A DNA stretch of 19,251 bases from an uncultured Solobacterium sp. (GTDB lineage: Bacteria > Bacillota_I > Bacilli_A > Erysipelotrichales > Erysipelotrichaceae). The notes under the pieces were generated by a model. The model did not search any database, was not told the origin of the DNA, and saw nothing but the letters and a program-made list of their open reading frames with translations. The stretch covers positions 1 to 19,251 of the forward strand of contig CALISH010000060.1 of NCBI GenBank assembly GCA_938041275.1, written 5' to 3'. A program made the translations under genes and the position numbers. Shown here piece by piece: positions 7,051 through 15,048 of the stretch. The first letter of the stretch is position 1. Every line of letters starts with the position of its first letter.

Positions 7051-7826
7051 ACACACTTTCTCCTAGCGTATTCACTGATTGTATCTACTAGAATAACCAA
7101 TATCAAAATCATTAGAATAATGATGGATACACGATCATACTTAAATAGTGCTAATGAAGTATTTAAGATAATACCAATTCCACCTGCCCCAACATATCCT
7201 AGTACTGTTGAAGACCGTATATTTATCTCTAATGCATAAAAAGTATAACTGATTACAGCTGGTAATATTTGTGGCCAAACTGCCCATACTGCAACCTTAA
7301 ACTTATTGGCTCCAACAGACTCAGCGGATTCAACAGGTAGTGTATCAATCGTTTCAATCGATTCATATAGTAACTGTGATACCAAGCCAAAGGTAAAGAT
7401 AGTTAAGGTAATTACACCTGTAACTTCACCAATACCAACAATCGATACTAAGATAGCTGCTAAAAGTGTATTTGGAATCGTACGAATAATATTCATCACA
7501 AAACGAATACAACCTGTTAGAACAGTATTCTTAGTAATGAGTGTAGTCGCAAGAAATGAGAATGGAATCGCTAAAAGTACACCTAATAAAGTACTTAATA
7601 CAGACATTTGAATCGTTTTGATAATCGGTGTTATCAGGGATGGAAGATATGACCAATCTGGATGAAGTAGTTTCTGTAGGAATAGTTGCATCTGTTTTGT
7701 ATTTGAAAGTACTTCCGAAAAATTTGCATTTGTAATACGTATGCATGCATATAAGCATATTGCCAATACTGCGAAGGTTCCTACATGTTTATACCATTGA
7801 TAATGAACTGTATCTTTAAGCTTCAT
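7047..7826 (-). CDS. phnE: Phosphonate-type ABC transporter permease (first PhnE)
   Basis: A 259-residue PhnE permease. It has an N-terminal membrane segment (about 15-35), a periplasm-facing stretch, and the transmembrane core. The EAA-like loop is ESAESVGANKFKVAVWAVWP, and RSSTVLGYVGAGGIG follows it. It is the paralogue of the second permease and would pair with it. The ATG at 7826 has GAGGAAG 6 nt upstream and overlaps the phnC stop by 11 nt. An in-frame TTG six codons earlier is less well placed. It uses the ATP supplied by PhnC to move substrate delivered by PhnD. Confidence 0.9.
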   Translation of the reverse strand: MKLKDTVHYQWYKHVGTFAVLAICLYACIRITNANFSEVLSNTKQMQLFLQKLLHPDWSYLPSLITPIIKTIQMSVLSTLLGVLLAIPFSFLATTLITKNTVLTGCIRFVMNIIRTIPNTLLAAILVSIVGIGEVTGVITLTIFTFGLVSQLLYESIETIDTLPVESAESVGANKFKVAVWAVWPQILPAVISYTFYALEINIRSSTVLGYVGAGGIGIILNTSLALFKYDRVSIIILMILILVILVDTISEYARRKCV

Positions 7827-8586
7827 CTTGAACTTCCTCTTCAAGATTTGAGATACCTTTATAGATATAATTTAACTTTTCATCCGTAAGTTCTTCAGGA
7901 GTACCCTCAAATACCAACTTACCATCTTGTAACGCAATAATCTTTGTTGCAAATACTTTTGCGAGTTCTACTGAGTGAATATTTACAATAACTGTAATAC
8001 CTAGTTGTTCGTTAATATTCTTTAAATCAAATAGAATTTTTTTAGATGTTACAGGGTCCAACGAAGCGACAGGTTCATCCGCTAAGATGATGGTTGCTTC
8101 TTGAAAGAGTGTTCTAGCAATAGATACTCTTTGTTGCTGTCCACCTGATAATTCATCGCAACGACTATGGAGTTTATTCTCTAATCCAACTTTAGCTAAA
8201 ACTTCATTACATAGCTGATAATCTTTATTAGAGAATAATCCTAATGTACTTTTTAGCGTACTATAGGTTCCAAGTTTTCCAGATAGTACATTCTTCTGTA
8301 CTGTATTACGCTTCACCAAGTTAAATGATTGAGATATCAAACCAATTTGTGTTCGTATCGTTTTCAATTCTTTCTTATTGGCTTTGGTGATTGATTTACC
8401 ATCTATCAAAATTTCACCATCCGTAATCTCATTAAGGCGATTAATAGAGCGCAATAATGTTGATTTGCCCGCACCAGAAAGACCGATAATCGCAACAAAT
8501 TCAGCATCTTGAATCGTTAGATTTACATGATCTAGTGCATGTACTCCATTTTTGTATATCTTTGAAACATTTCTTAATTCAATCAT
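7816..8586 (-). CDS. phnC: Phosphonate-type ABC transporter ATP-binding protein
   Basis: The 256-residue ATPase has Walker A GLSGAGKST (35-43), the ABC signature LSGGQQQR, Walker B IILADEPVASLDP, and the switch histidine in NIHSVELA. The pattern ASLDPVTSKKIL is characteristic of PhnC. It energises the importer with PhnD and two PhnE. It begins 3 nt after the phnD stop and overlaps the first permease gene. The C-terminal tail is acidic (LEEEVQDEA). Confidence 0.92.
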   Translation of the reverse strand: MIELRNVSKIYKNGVHALDHVNLTIQDAEFVAIIGLSGAGKSTLLRSINRLNEITDGEILIDGKSITKANKKELKTIRTQIGLISQSFNLVKRNTVQKNVLSGKLGTYSTLKSTLGLFSNKDYQLCNEVLAKVGLENKLHSRCDELSGGQQQRVSIARTLFQEATIILADEPVASLDPVTSKKILFDLKNINEQLGITVIVNIHSVELAKVFATKIIALQDGKLVFEGTPEELTDEKLNYIYKGISNLEEEVQDEA

Positions 8587-8589
8587 TTC

Positions 8590-9516
8590 TTATTGTGCTG
8601 CCTTTTCGATATAGTTAGACATTGTGTCATATGCCTTTTCATCTGCTTCTACATAGCCAGTATGATTCCATAATGACATTGCATCTTTTGCGGCTTCATC
8701 TTGATTCATATTTAAGAATACTTCTTTAATCTGCTGTTGTAGTTTTTCATCCATCGTTGGTAATACCGCAATCGCATCATTTGGAATATCACCCTTTGTC
8801 AAATATGGAACTTTCAAATCTTTAAATAGATCATTTGTTCCTTCAAACTTCTTTTGGAAAACGTAACGTGCGCCTTCAAATACAAATGCAGCATCTACTT
8901 GTCCATTTAAAACTGCTGTAATTTCAGATGGAATATCATTAACTGTTACAATTGTGCAATCAGTCGTTGGATTAATACCAGCATCCTTCATTTCTGCTAC
9001 AGGATAGATATAACCAGAAGCAGAATTAGGACTTAGTGTAGCAATCTTCTTACCCTTTAAGTCAGCGAGAGATTGAATATTTGAATCTGCTCTAACAATC
9101 ACTTCTCCTTTAAATGAGTTTGTTGATGAACCTTCAATTGGCATTTCTGTTTCTTGATCATAATCTACCAATTTAGAAGATAAGAGAGCTTTCGCTGCAC
9201 CTTGGTTCTTTGCCTGTACATAGGCAGCTGGTGGCATAATACCTAAATCAACCTTACCGGATGCCATTGCTTCAACAATTGTTGAATAGTCAGTTGCAAG
9301 TGTTACCTCAACTTTACGTCCAAGTTTTTCTTCTAAATACGCAGCAAATGGTTTTGTCTTCGCTTCCATTGAGCCGTCATTATTTGTTGGAACAAACTGT
9401 ACAACAAGTGGTTTATCTTCACTTGTAGAAGAAGTTTCTTTTGTCCCTGTTGCACCACATCCACCAAGTAATGCCATGCAAAGAGAAAGTACTGCAGATA
9501 CAAATATTTTTTTCAT
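8590..9516 (-). CDS. phnD: Phosphate/phosphite/phosphonate ABC transporter substrate-binding lipoprotein
   Basis: The 308-residue protein begins with a lipoprotein signal: hydrophobic residues 4-19 and lipobox LGGC with C20, so the mature protein is membrane-anchored outside the cell. It follows the PhnD fold pattern: FVPTNNDGSMEAKTKPFAAY, then VDLGIMPPAAYVQAK, and SLADLKGKKIATLSPNSASG. The ligand could be a phosphonate, phosphite or phosphate ester; binding-site residues do not let me choose. First gene of the operon, with AAGGAG upstream of the ATG. A palindrome shared with the divergent regulator gene lies about 80 bp upstream. Confidence 0.9.
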   Translation of the reverse strand: MKKIFVSAVLSLCMALLGGCGATGTKETSSTSEDKPLVVQFVPTNNDGSMEAKTKPFAAYLEEKLGRKVEVTLATDYSTIVEAMASGKVDLGIMPPAAYVQAKNQGAAKALLSSKLVDYDQETEMPIEGSSTNSFKGEVIVRADSNIQSLADLKGKKIATLSPNSASGYIYPVAEMKDAGINPTTDCTIVTVNDIPSEITAVLNGQVDAAFVFEGARYVFQKKFEGTNDLFKDLKVPYLTKGDIPNDAIAVLPTMDEKLQQQIKEVFLNMNQDEAAKDAMSLWNHTGYVEADEKAYDTMSNYIEKAAQ

Positions 9517-9544
9517 ATTCTTTCTATCTCCTTATTCGGAGCTC

Positions 9545-9573
9545 CTTATACAAACATTCTAAACGAATATTAA
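9545..9573 (-). promoter_or_regulatory. Candidate phnD operon promoter
   Basis: TATAAG (9545-9550) as -10 and TTAATA (9568-9573) as -35, 17 nt apart. The predicted transcription start is near 9538, leaving a leader of about 22 nt containing AAGGAG. Neither box is strong, which fits a promoter that needs an activator. Confidence 0.4.
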
Positions 9574-9581
9574 AAATTGTC

Positions 9582-9610
9582 TTTGCAGAAAGTGACATAT
9601 GTCATATAAA
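9582..9610 (+). promoter_or_regulatory. Candidate promoter of the Crp-like regulator gene
   Basis: TTTGCA (9582-9587) and TATAAA (9605-9610), spaced by 17 nt. Start of transcription is predicted at 9616-9619, that is, at the ATG or at most 3 nt before it. The spacer contains the palindromic operator. Confidence 0.5.
9593..9604. promoter_or_regulatory. Perfect 12-bp palindrome, probable Crp-family operator
   Basis: TGACATATGTCA is identical to its reverse complement and has the spacing of half-sites bound by Crp/Fnr dimers. It sits between the -35 and -10 of the regulator gene and about 60 bp upstream of the predicted phnD start. It could therefore repress one promoter and assist the other. 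Confidence 0.55.
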
Positions 9611-9618
9611 ATATCTTC

Positions 9619-10299
9619 ATGGAATGGATAGATAACAAATACTTACTTACAGAATATTTTAAGAAAACCAAGTTCTCACAATATTTCGGTTTTCCCGTTA
9701 AAGAAATTATAAAATTGTGTCGTTTTCACAAAGGAGAACAAATCATCGAATCCGATATCATATCTGACTTTATCTATTTCCTTTTAGATGGTGAAGTAAA
9801 GTTTTTGGTAACGAGTGATAGTGGGAAAATAGTCTATCTTGGTGGTTGTAAGGAATTTACAGTTCTCGGTGAAGTTTCCTCTCTTTGGAAAATGAAACCA
9901 ATGACTAGTGTTATCGCTTCTACAGAATGCATATGTTTTAGCATTTCACTTGATACATATCGTAATCGTCTTTTGGATGATAATACATTTTTGCGTTATA
10001 TCAGTAAAACAATGGCTTATCGCTTAACCAAAAGAGATGACGATGTAATCGTTGATAGAACAGAGACAGCATATACAAAAATGTGTGCTCTGATTATACA
10101 AAACACACAAGACACAATGTTCACTTTAGATTTACAAGAATGTGCACGTACACTATCCATCAGTTATCGCCAAGTCATTCGTGTCATGAATCGTTTACTC
10201 CAAGAAAAACTCATTAAAAAAGTGAAAAAGAAATACTATATTTTGGACTATAGCGCCCTATACGCAAATACGAATGAAAACTATTTCTTCTATGAATAG
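9619..10299 (+). CDS. Crp/Fnr-family transcriptional regulator
   Basis: The 226-residue protein has an N-terminal cyclic-nucleotide-binding-like beta barrel (about 20-130, with YFLLDGEVKFLV and LGEVSSLW). A C-terminal winged helix follows (about 165-215), with recognition helix region ISYRQVIRVMNRLLQEKLIK. No cysteine arrangement for an Fe-S cluster of the Fnr type is apparent, and the canonical cAMP-contact residues are not clear, so the signal is unknown. It is the only plus-strand gene in the centre of the window and is divergent to phnD, which it probably regulates. No Shine-Dalgarno site lies before the ATG; the -10 box is only 8 nt away. Confidence 0.85.
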   Translation: MEWIDNKYLLTEYFKKTKFSQYFGFPVKEIIKLCRFHKGEQIIESDIISDFIYFLLDGEVKFLVTSDSGKIVYLGGCKEFTVLGEVSSLWKMKPMTSVIASTECICFSISLDTYRNRLLDDNTFLRYISKTMAYRLTKRDDDVIVDRTETAYTKMCALIIQNTQDTMFTLDLQECARTLSISYRQVIRVMNRLLQEKLIKKVKKKYYILDYSALYANTNENYFFYE

Positions 10300-10316
10300 T
10301 CGTATCATTCACTCCT

Positions 10317-10347
10317 TAAAAAAGCCAGACCATTCGTCTGACTTTTC
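10317..10347. terminator. Bidirectional terminator between convergent genes
   Basis: Stem arms 10321-10330 and 10336-10345 (AAAGCCAGAC / GTCTGACTTT, one mismatch) with a 5-nt loop. The minus-strand transcript ends in seven T, strong for the dipeptidase gene. The plus-strand side has a shorter T run serving the Crp-like gene. Confidence 0.8.
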
Positions 10348-10351
10348 ATGA

Positions 10352-12286
10352 TTAACGTAATTTCTTTCTGATAACTTGTGCAGCTAGTGCTACTACAATG
10401 ACTGCTCCAACAAGTAATACAACTGACTGCGGTGTTGTCTTAGGCTTTGTCTCTGTCTCAGTTGTAGCTTCTTTGCCTTCAGATACTGTATATGAAATAT
10501 GTGTTGCCTTTGTAGTAAATACATACTTATCATCCTTTACTTCAGCAGTAATTTCATTTGTGCCATCTGTAAATGTAGGCTTTCCATTGAATGCGGATGT
10601 AGGGATAGAATATGTTAAGTCTTGTTTTACTTCTTCAACTGGATTTCCATAGTGATCTACAATATTAAGTTCACCAGACATCATATCTTCAGCAGGTGCC
10701 ACACTTAACTTCATTCCAATATCTGCACTAGCTTTTGGAACGAGTACCTCTGTTCCTGTAAAGACAGCCTTAGCACGTTTTCCGAAGAACTTGATTGTAT
10801 AGTCATTTTCTTTGATATATTTTTTAAACTTCTCGAGGATTTCCGCATGGATTTCCTTCATTGTCTCATATGCCTTTGTTGCGTCTTCATGGTTTTTAGC
10901 TGTTGCTTCGTCAGCTGTTAACATTGTTGTTACAGCATTTTTTATTTCTTCACTTTCCAGTGCTTCAATCTTCTTGGAAACGATAGGTTGGAATTCATCA
11001 CGGTTGTATTCCACCATGAATAATGTGTCCATTGCTAACCAATATACGGAATCTTCATTAAATTCATTATTCTCATTCTGTGCTTGTGCAATACCTGAAT
11101 TCTGATTTGGATAATATGCCACAAATGGAGAAGTTAATGGGGAACCTAATGCTAACCACATTGTTCCTGGATATTCTTCCGTTGCGTTTGAAGGAAGATG
11201 GTAGATATGTGCTTCCATTGTGTTACGGTTACCAATTGGATATAGATTTCCACGACCTAAGTCATCAGCTACTTCATTGATAGTTTCCAAGCGATTACGT
11301 GTAAATGCCATCGTATCTGCTAATGTAATCTTCTTTGAAGTCGTCTGTAAGAATGGATATACATCACCCTCGAATTTGGCATCAGGGTTAAACTGCTTAA
11401 TACCAGAACATACGCGAGATTCAGTGCTTTCTGATAGTTCAGGTAAAGCATAGGAAGAATATAAATCGATAGTACGAGTTAATTCATCTCCCTTGAATGT
11501 CTTAGCATCTGTTGCCACTTTAAAGATATCCTTGGAATAGATATAATTTCCATCTTCTGAAATGTTATAGTTTTCCTTTTCTTCTCCTACGGTTAATCTG
11601 CATTCATTCAGCCAGAATGAATTAGGGAATACGGAATACTTATCACGTGGATAGCGCATCGCCACAAACTGGTGACCGGTATAGATTTCCATGTACCAAA
11701 GTTCATTATGGTCTGCTACGACTAGACCATTACCTTCGGCAGCACCCTTTGTTGCGACTTCTTGTGCGATAAACTCAACTGCTTGTCTTGCATTGTCACA
11801 ACTGCCTAATACTGCTGTGGTAATGATAGCTTCTGTAATACCGATTAGCTTTGTTGTATCTGTACCATCTAGGTATGGATCTACAGCTAATACATTATCA
11901 TTGGCACTAGCGGAAACTGTCATATCCGCAATTAAGCCTTTTTCATTAAATCCTGTTTCATCAAAATTACCATATTCTGGTGTTGTATCGCTGACGGACG
12001 TATAACGATAAGAATCATGTGCAAATGTAAAGGAATATCCCTTATCTGGATCTACAGAAACATCTTTGATTGTTTCACCAGCTTTATGTTCTCCTACCGG
12101 ATGTACTCGATAAACCTTATTATGATTGACTTCTAAGTCTTCTGTACGTCCAAAAATTGTACTACCATCTTCTGTTAAATCGCCACCGATAATGACACCG
12201 GTACATGCATACGCTGAAATGATGCTGGATGAGGCTACTAAAATAGCTATTGAAGCGCTAAATAGCCTTGAAATACATTTTTTCAT
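10352..12286 (-). CDS. C69-family dipeptidase, secreted and membrane-tethered
   Basis: The 644-residue Ntn-hydrolase peptidase is of the PepD/C69 type. Residues 1-27 are a signal peptide ending AYA; cleavage would expose C28, which starts the CTGVIIG motif and is the expected catalytic nucleophile. The peptidase part extends to about residue 490, including GRTEDLEVN, FDETGFNEKGLIADMT and AKGAAEG-like segments (residue text VATKGAAEGNGLVVAD). A beta-rich C-terminal region follows (about 530-605). It ends with a Thr/Lys-rich linker, one membrane helix (about 618-638) and a basic tail, RKKLR. No LPXTG is seen, so anchoring is by the helix. GGAGG precedes the ATG. It is monocistronic, with terminators on both sides. 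Confidence 0.88.
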   Translation of the reverse strand: MKKCISRLFSASIAILVASSSIISAYACTGVIIGGDLTEDGSTIFGRTEDLEVNHNKVYRVHPVGEHKAGETIKDVSVDPDKGYSFTFAHDSYRYTSVSDTTPEYGNFDETGFNEKGLIADMTVSASANDNVLAVDPYLDGTDTTKLIGITEAIITTAVLGSCDNARQAVEFIAQEVATKGAAEGNGLVVADHNELWYMEIYTGHQFVAMRYPRDKYSVFPNSFWLNECRLTVGEEKENYNISEDGNYIYSKDIFKVATDAKTFKGDELTRTIDLYSSYALPELSESTESRVCSGIKQFNPDAKFEGDVYPFLQTTSKKITLADTMAFTRNRLETINEVADDLGRGNLYPIGNRNTMEAHIYHLPSNATEEYPGTMWLALGSPLTSPFVAYYPNQNSGIAQAQNENNEFNEDSVYWLAMDTLFMVEYNRDEFQPIVSKKIEALESEEIKNAVTTMLTADEATAKNHEDATKAYETMKEIHAEILEKFKKYIKENDYTIKFFGKRAKAVFTGTEVLVPKASADIGMKLSVAPAEDMMSGELNIVDHYGNPVEEVKQDLTYSIPTSAFNGKPTFTDGTNEITAEVKDDKYVFTTKATHISYTVSEGKEATTETETKPKTTPQSVVLLVGAVIVVALAAQVIRKKLR

Positions 12287-12322
12287 TTTATTATTCCTCC
12301 AATGATTGTATGAACAAAGTGT

Positions 12323-12358
12323 AAGAAGATTGAATTCCTCCCTTCTTGTAATCTTCTT
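12323..12358 (-). promoter_or_regulatory. Leader stem-loop upstream of the dipeptidase gene
   Basis: Perfect 9-bp arms, AAGAAGATT (minus strand, from 12358) and AATCTTCTT (to 12323), enclose an 18-nt loop that contains AAGAAGGGAGG, a purine-rich ribosome-site-like tract. There is no following T run, so it is not a standard terminator. It may shape mRNA stability or translation. Confidence 0.4.
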
Positions 12359-12370
12359 CTTGGTAATTTC

Positions 12371-12376
12371 ATTATA
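12371..12376 (-). promoter_or_regulatory. Probable -10 box of the dipeptidase gene
   Basis: A consensus TATAAT on the minus strand, about 85 nt before the ATG, with no good -35 at the usual spacing. It would give a leader of about 78 nt that includes the stem-loop. Confidence 0.4.
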
Positions 12377-12434
12377 GAAAATACATCTACAAAATTGTGG
12401 AAATATGCTTTCGTCTTTCTTGTATATTCTAGTA

Positions 12435-12466
12435 TGAAAAAAGTTACTCCCATTTGGAAGTAACTT
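12435..12466 (-). terminator. Terminator of the NAD operon
   Basis: AAGTTACT ... AGTAACTT arms (12459-12466 and 12441-12448) with an inner CCA/TGG pairing give a near-continuous hairpin followed by TTTT on the minus strand. It overlaps the nadE stop codon. Confidence 0.85.
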
Positions 12467-14426
12467 AGGCTTTCTTAACTTGTTCTAACCAGAGTTCAAC
12501 ACTAGCATCAGATGGCATACGCCAATCTCCTCTTGGAGAAAGTGTAACCGACCCAACTTTTGGACCATCCGGTAAGCAACTACGCTTGAATTGCTGGCTA
12601 AAGAAACGCTTGAAGAATCGTAACATTGCCTCACGTACTTCTTCTTTCTCTAACTCTGGATATGCTGTTAGTGCTAAAACCATTATCTTTTCTGGTGAAT
12701 AGCCATAGCGTAATACATAGTATAAGAAGAAGTCATTGAGGTCATATTTACCAATCTTATCTTCAGTCTTCTGGGCAATCTTACCATTTTCATCATGTGG
12801 TGTTAGTTCTGGTGAGATTGGTGTATCACAGATCTTTAAGAGTACTTCTTTGAGGTCTTCTTGATTACAGATATATGCATATGCTTTACAGATATATTGT
12901 ACAAGTGTCTTTGGTACAGATGCATTTACCGCATACATGGACATGTGATCACCATTGTATGTACACCATCCGAGTGCCAGTTCAGAAAGATCTCCTGTTC
13001 CAACTACGAGTCCATTTGCCATGTTTGCGGCATCCATCAGGATGTAAGTACGCATACGAGCTTGTGCATTCTCGTAAGTTGTATCTCCTTCCCCTTGATA
13101 ACTACCAGGATGTCCAATCTGTTTCAGATGTGCTTGCACACCTTCTTCAATCGCAACTTCATGCATTTCTACATCTAATGCACGCATTAAATCCAAGGCA
13201 TTATTATAGGTGTAAGATGTTGTATTGCCATGGTTTGGTAATGTATAGCAAATAATATGGATATCAGGCACTAGTTTTCTTGCTTGATGACATACAAGTA
13301 ATGCAAGTGTACTATCCAAGCCTCCTGAGATACCAATTACAAGATTCTTAATTCCTGTGGAACGAACCCGTGTTGCTAGACCATTTGCTTGAATCTCTAA
13401 AATCTTCATACAACGACGACCACGCTCTTCATCATCAACTGGCACAAATGGATTACGATTAACAATATAGTCTTCCTTGCGTAATGCATCTACTAGTTCA
13501 TCTACTGTAATTTCATCTTGATTTGCGATTGGTTTGATTGAAACATCGACATATACATAATCATCATGATTTTCTTCCAAATCAAATGTTGTCTGGTGAC
13601 GACGATTCTTTTCAATGGACTCTAAATCAATGACTACAGTTTCAACTTTTGTATATGCTGGGAAGATGGAATCTGTTAGTAAGCGTCCATTGCAGGCAAT
13701 CATACTATGACCAGAGAATACGAGGTCCGTACTACTTTCATCCGTTGCACTTGATACATAAAGATATGCACAATAACAGCTTGCACTCTGCTGTAATACC
13801 ATTGTACGACGATAGTCTTGCTTACCAATAATTTCATCGGAAGCAGATAGATTCGCGATGATATTAGCGCCCGCAAGACATGCATGTGTACTTGGTTTAT
13901 CCGGTACCCACAAATCTTCGCAGATATCTAGACCTACAATAGCTCCACTACGACTATCACATGCAAGTATGTTTCTGCCAAATGGGATAAACTCATCACC
14001 TAACTGAATCATTTGGCTAACGATATTCTTACCGCTTGTAAACCATCTACTTTCATAGAACTCGCTATATGTTGGAAGATTAATCTTTGGCACAATACCC
14101 ACGATCACACCTTCCGAGATATATACCGCACAGTTATATAAATGGTTTTCAAAACGTAACGGTGCACCAACCACTACTGTTAAACCTTCTAGTTTATTTG
14201 ATGCATTAGCAATCTTAAAAAGTCCATCTTCTACTGCATCTAACAATGTAAACTGTCCAAATAGATCGCCACAAGTATATCCAGTCAAACATAATTCTGG
14301 ATATACCAAGAATCCTGCATCCGCATTTTCATTCATTGTTTGGATGATTTGTGCAACGTTATATGTGACATTTGCCACTTTCATCCTTGGTACGACTGTA
14401 CCGACTTTTATCATTCTATTTTTCAT
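12465..14426 (-). CDS. nadE: Glutamine-dependent NAD+ synthetase
   Basis: The 653-residue two-domain enzyme catalyses the last NAD step: nicotinate adenine dinucleotide + glutamine + ATP to NAD. The N-terminal nitrilase-like glutaminase domain has the triad E44 (YPELCLTGY), K114 (VPKINLP) and C169 (GLDICEDLW). The C-terminal synthetase has the ATP-pyrophosphatase loop SGGLDS (367-372) and GTGDLSELALGWCTYNGDH. The length suits the long fused type known from Mycobacterium. The ATG at 14426 is preferred over a GTG at 14438 because the GAGGA that would serve as ribosome site includes that GTG. It overlaps the nadD end by 11 nt. Last gene of the operon. Confidence 0.95.
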   Translation of the reverse strand: MKNRMIKVGTVVPRMKVANVTYNVAQIIQTMNENADAGFLVYPELCLTGYTCGDLFGQFTLLDAVEDGLFKIANASNKLEGLTVVVGAPLRFENHLYNCAVYISEGVIVGIVPKINLPTYSEFYESRWFTSGKNIVSQMIQLGDEFIPFGRNILACDSRSGAIVGLDICEDLWVPDKPSTHACLAGANIIANLSASDEIIGKQDYRRTMVLQQSASCYCAYLYVSSATDESSTDLVFSGHSMIACNGRLLTDSIFPAYTKVETVVIDLESIEKNRRHQTTFDLEENHDDYVYVDVSIKPIANQDEITVDELVDALRKEDYIVNRNPFVPVDDEERGRRCMKILEIQANGLATRVRSTGIKNLVIGISGGLDSTLALLVCHQARKLVPDIHIICYTLPNHGNTTSYTYNNALDLMRALDVEMHEVAIEEGVQAHLKQIGHPGSYQGEGDTTYENAQARMRTYILMDAANMANGLVVGTGDLSELALGWCTYNGDHMSMYAVNASVPKTLVQYICKAYAYICNQEDLKEVLLKICDTPISPELTPHDENGKIAQKTEDKIGKYDLNDFFLYYVLRYGYSPEKIMVLALTAYPELEKEEVREAMLRFFKRFFSQQFKRSCLPDGPKVGSVTLSPRGDWRMPSDASVELWLEQVKKA

Positions 14427-15048
14427 GATTATCCTCACTGAAAAGGTAATAACTTAGACCATGTAATTCTTTTGGCAATGTGTCCTGTAGTATTTGTATC
14501 GCATCTTTTGCGATGAGAAACTGCTTACGTACTTCACTAGAAGAAATATGATGATATTCCTTTGGTGTATGTACAATTTCTATGTATTGAGAAAGACTTG
14601 AGAGATAAGAATCATCCGCAATCATCTTTTCACAATCATCATCGTATCTTGCCATACATACAATGCCAAATTCCTTTGCAATCTCTTCTACATGTTTCCA
14701 ACCAGTTTTTAATTCCGGTAACTTATCAGAGCCAAATAATAACTTGCATGCATATCCCTTCTCTTTTAGATAGCAAAGCGTTTGATATGTACGTGGTTGA
14801 TTTTCTTCTTTTAACTCATAGTCACTGACCATAAGCTTTGGATGTGCTCTACAAATGCTTTCTAGCATCGCTAATCGCTCTGTATCATGAAAGGCAAAGT
14901 TCTTTGCTTGATCACGTTCGATATAGCTCATCTTACTAGGCATAAAGATAACTTTCGTAGCACCTACCTTTTCGCAAGCGTATTCCGCTAGTTCAATATG
15001 AGCTTTCGTCGGTGGATTAAACGCTCCACCAAATAACAGGTAACTCAA
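14416..15048 (-). CDS. nadD: Nicotinate-nucleotide adenylyltransferase
   Basis: The 210-residue enzyme adenylates nicotinate mononucleotide to give the NadE substrate. The nucleotidyltransferase signature is GGAFNPPTKAH (7-17), with T14 in place of the first histidine, an accepted variant of the (H/T)xGH motif; the glycine before H17 is an alanine here. The second signature, ISSSEVR, is near residue 167. The start codon is TTG, overlapping the pncB stop as TTGA, with GGAGG 6 nt upstream; no ATG is better placed. This makes its translation depend on pncB. Confidence 0.93.
   Translation of the reverse strand: MSYLLFGGAFNPPTKAHIELAEYACEKVGATKVIFMPSKMSYIERDQAKNFAFHDTERLAMLESICRAHPKLMVSDYELKEENQPRTYQTLCYLKEKGYACKLLFGSDKLPELKTGWKHVEEIAKEFGIVCMARYDDDCEKMIADDSYLSSLSQYIEIVHTPKEYHHISSSEVRKQFLIAKDAIQILQDTLPKELHGLSYYLFSEDNHEK

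Noticed and set aside
12861..13255. Plus-strand ORFs of 105 and 126 codons inside nadE
   Set aside because: Antisense to a well conserved gene, rich in His/Cys/Tyr as expected of shadow frames, and without start signals.
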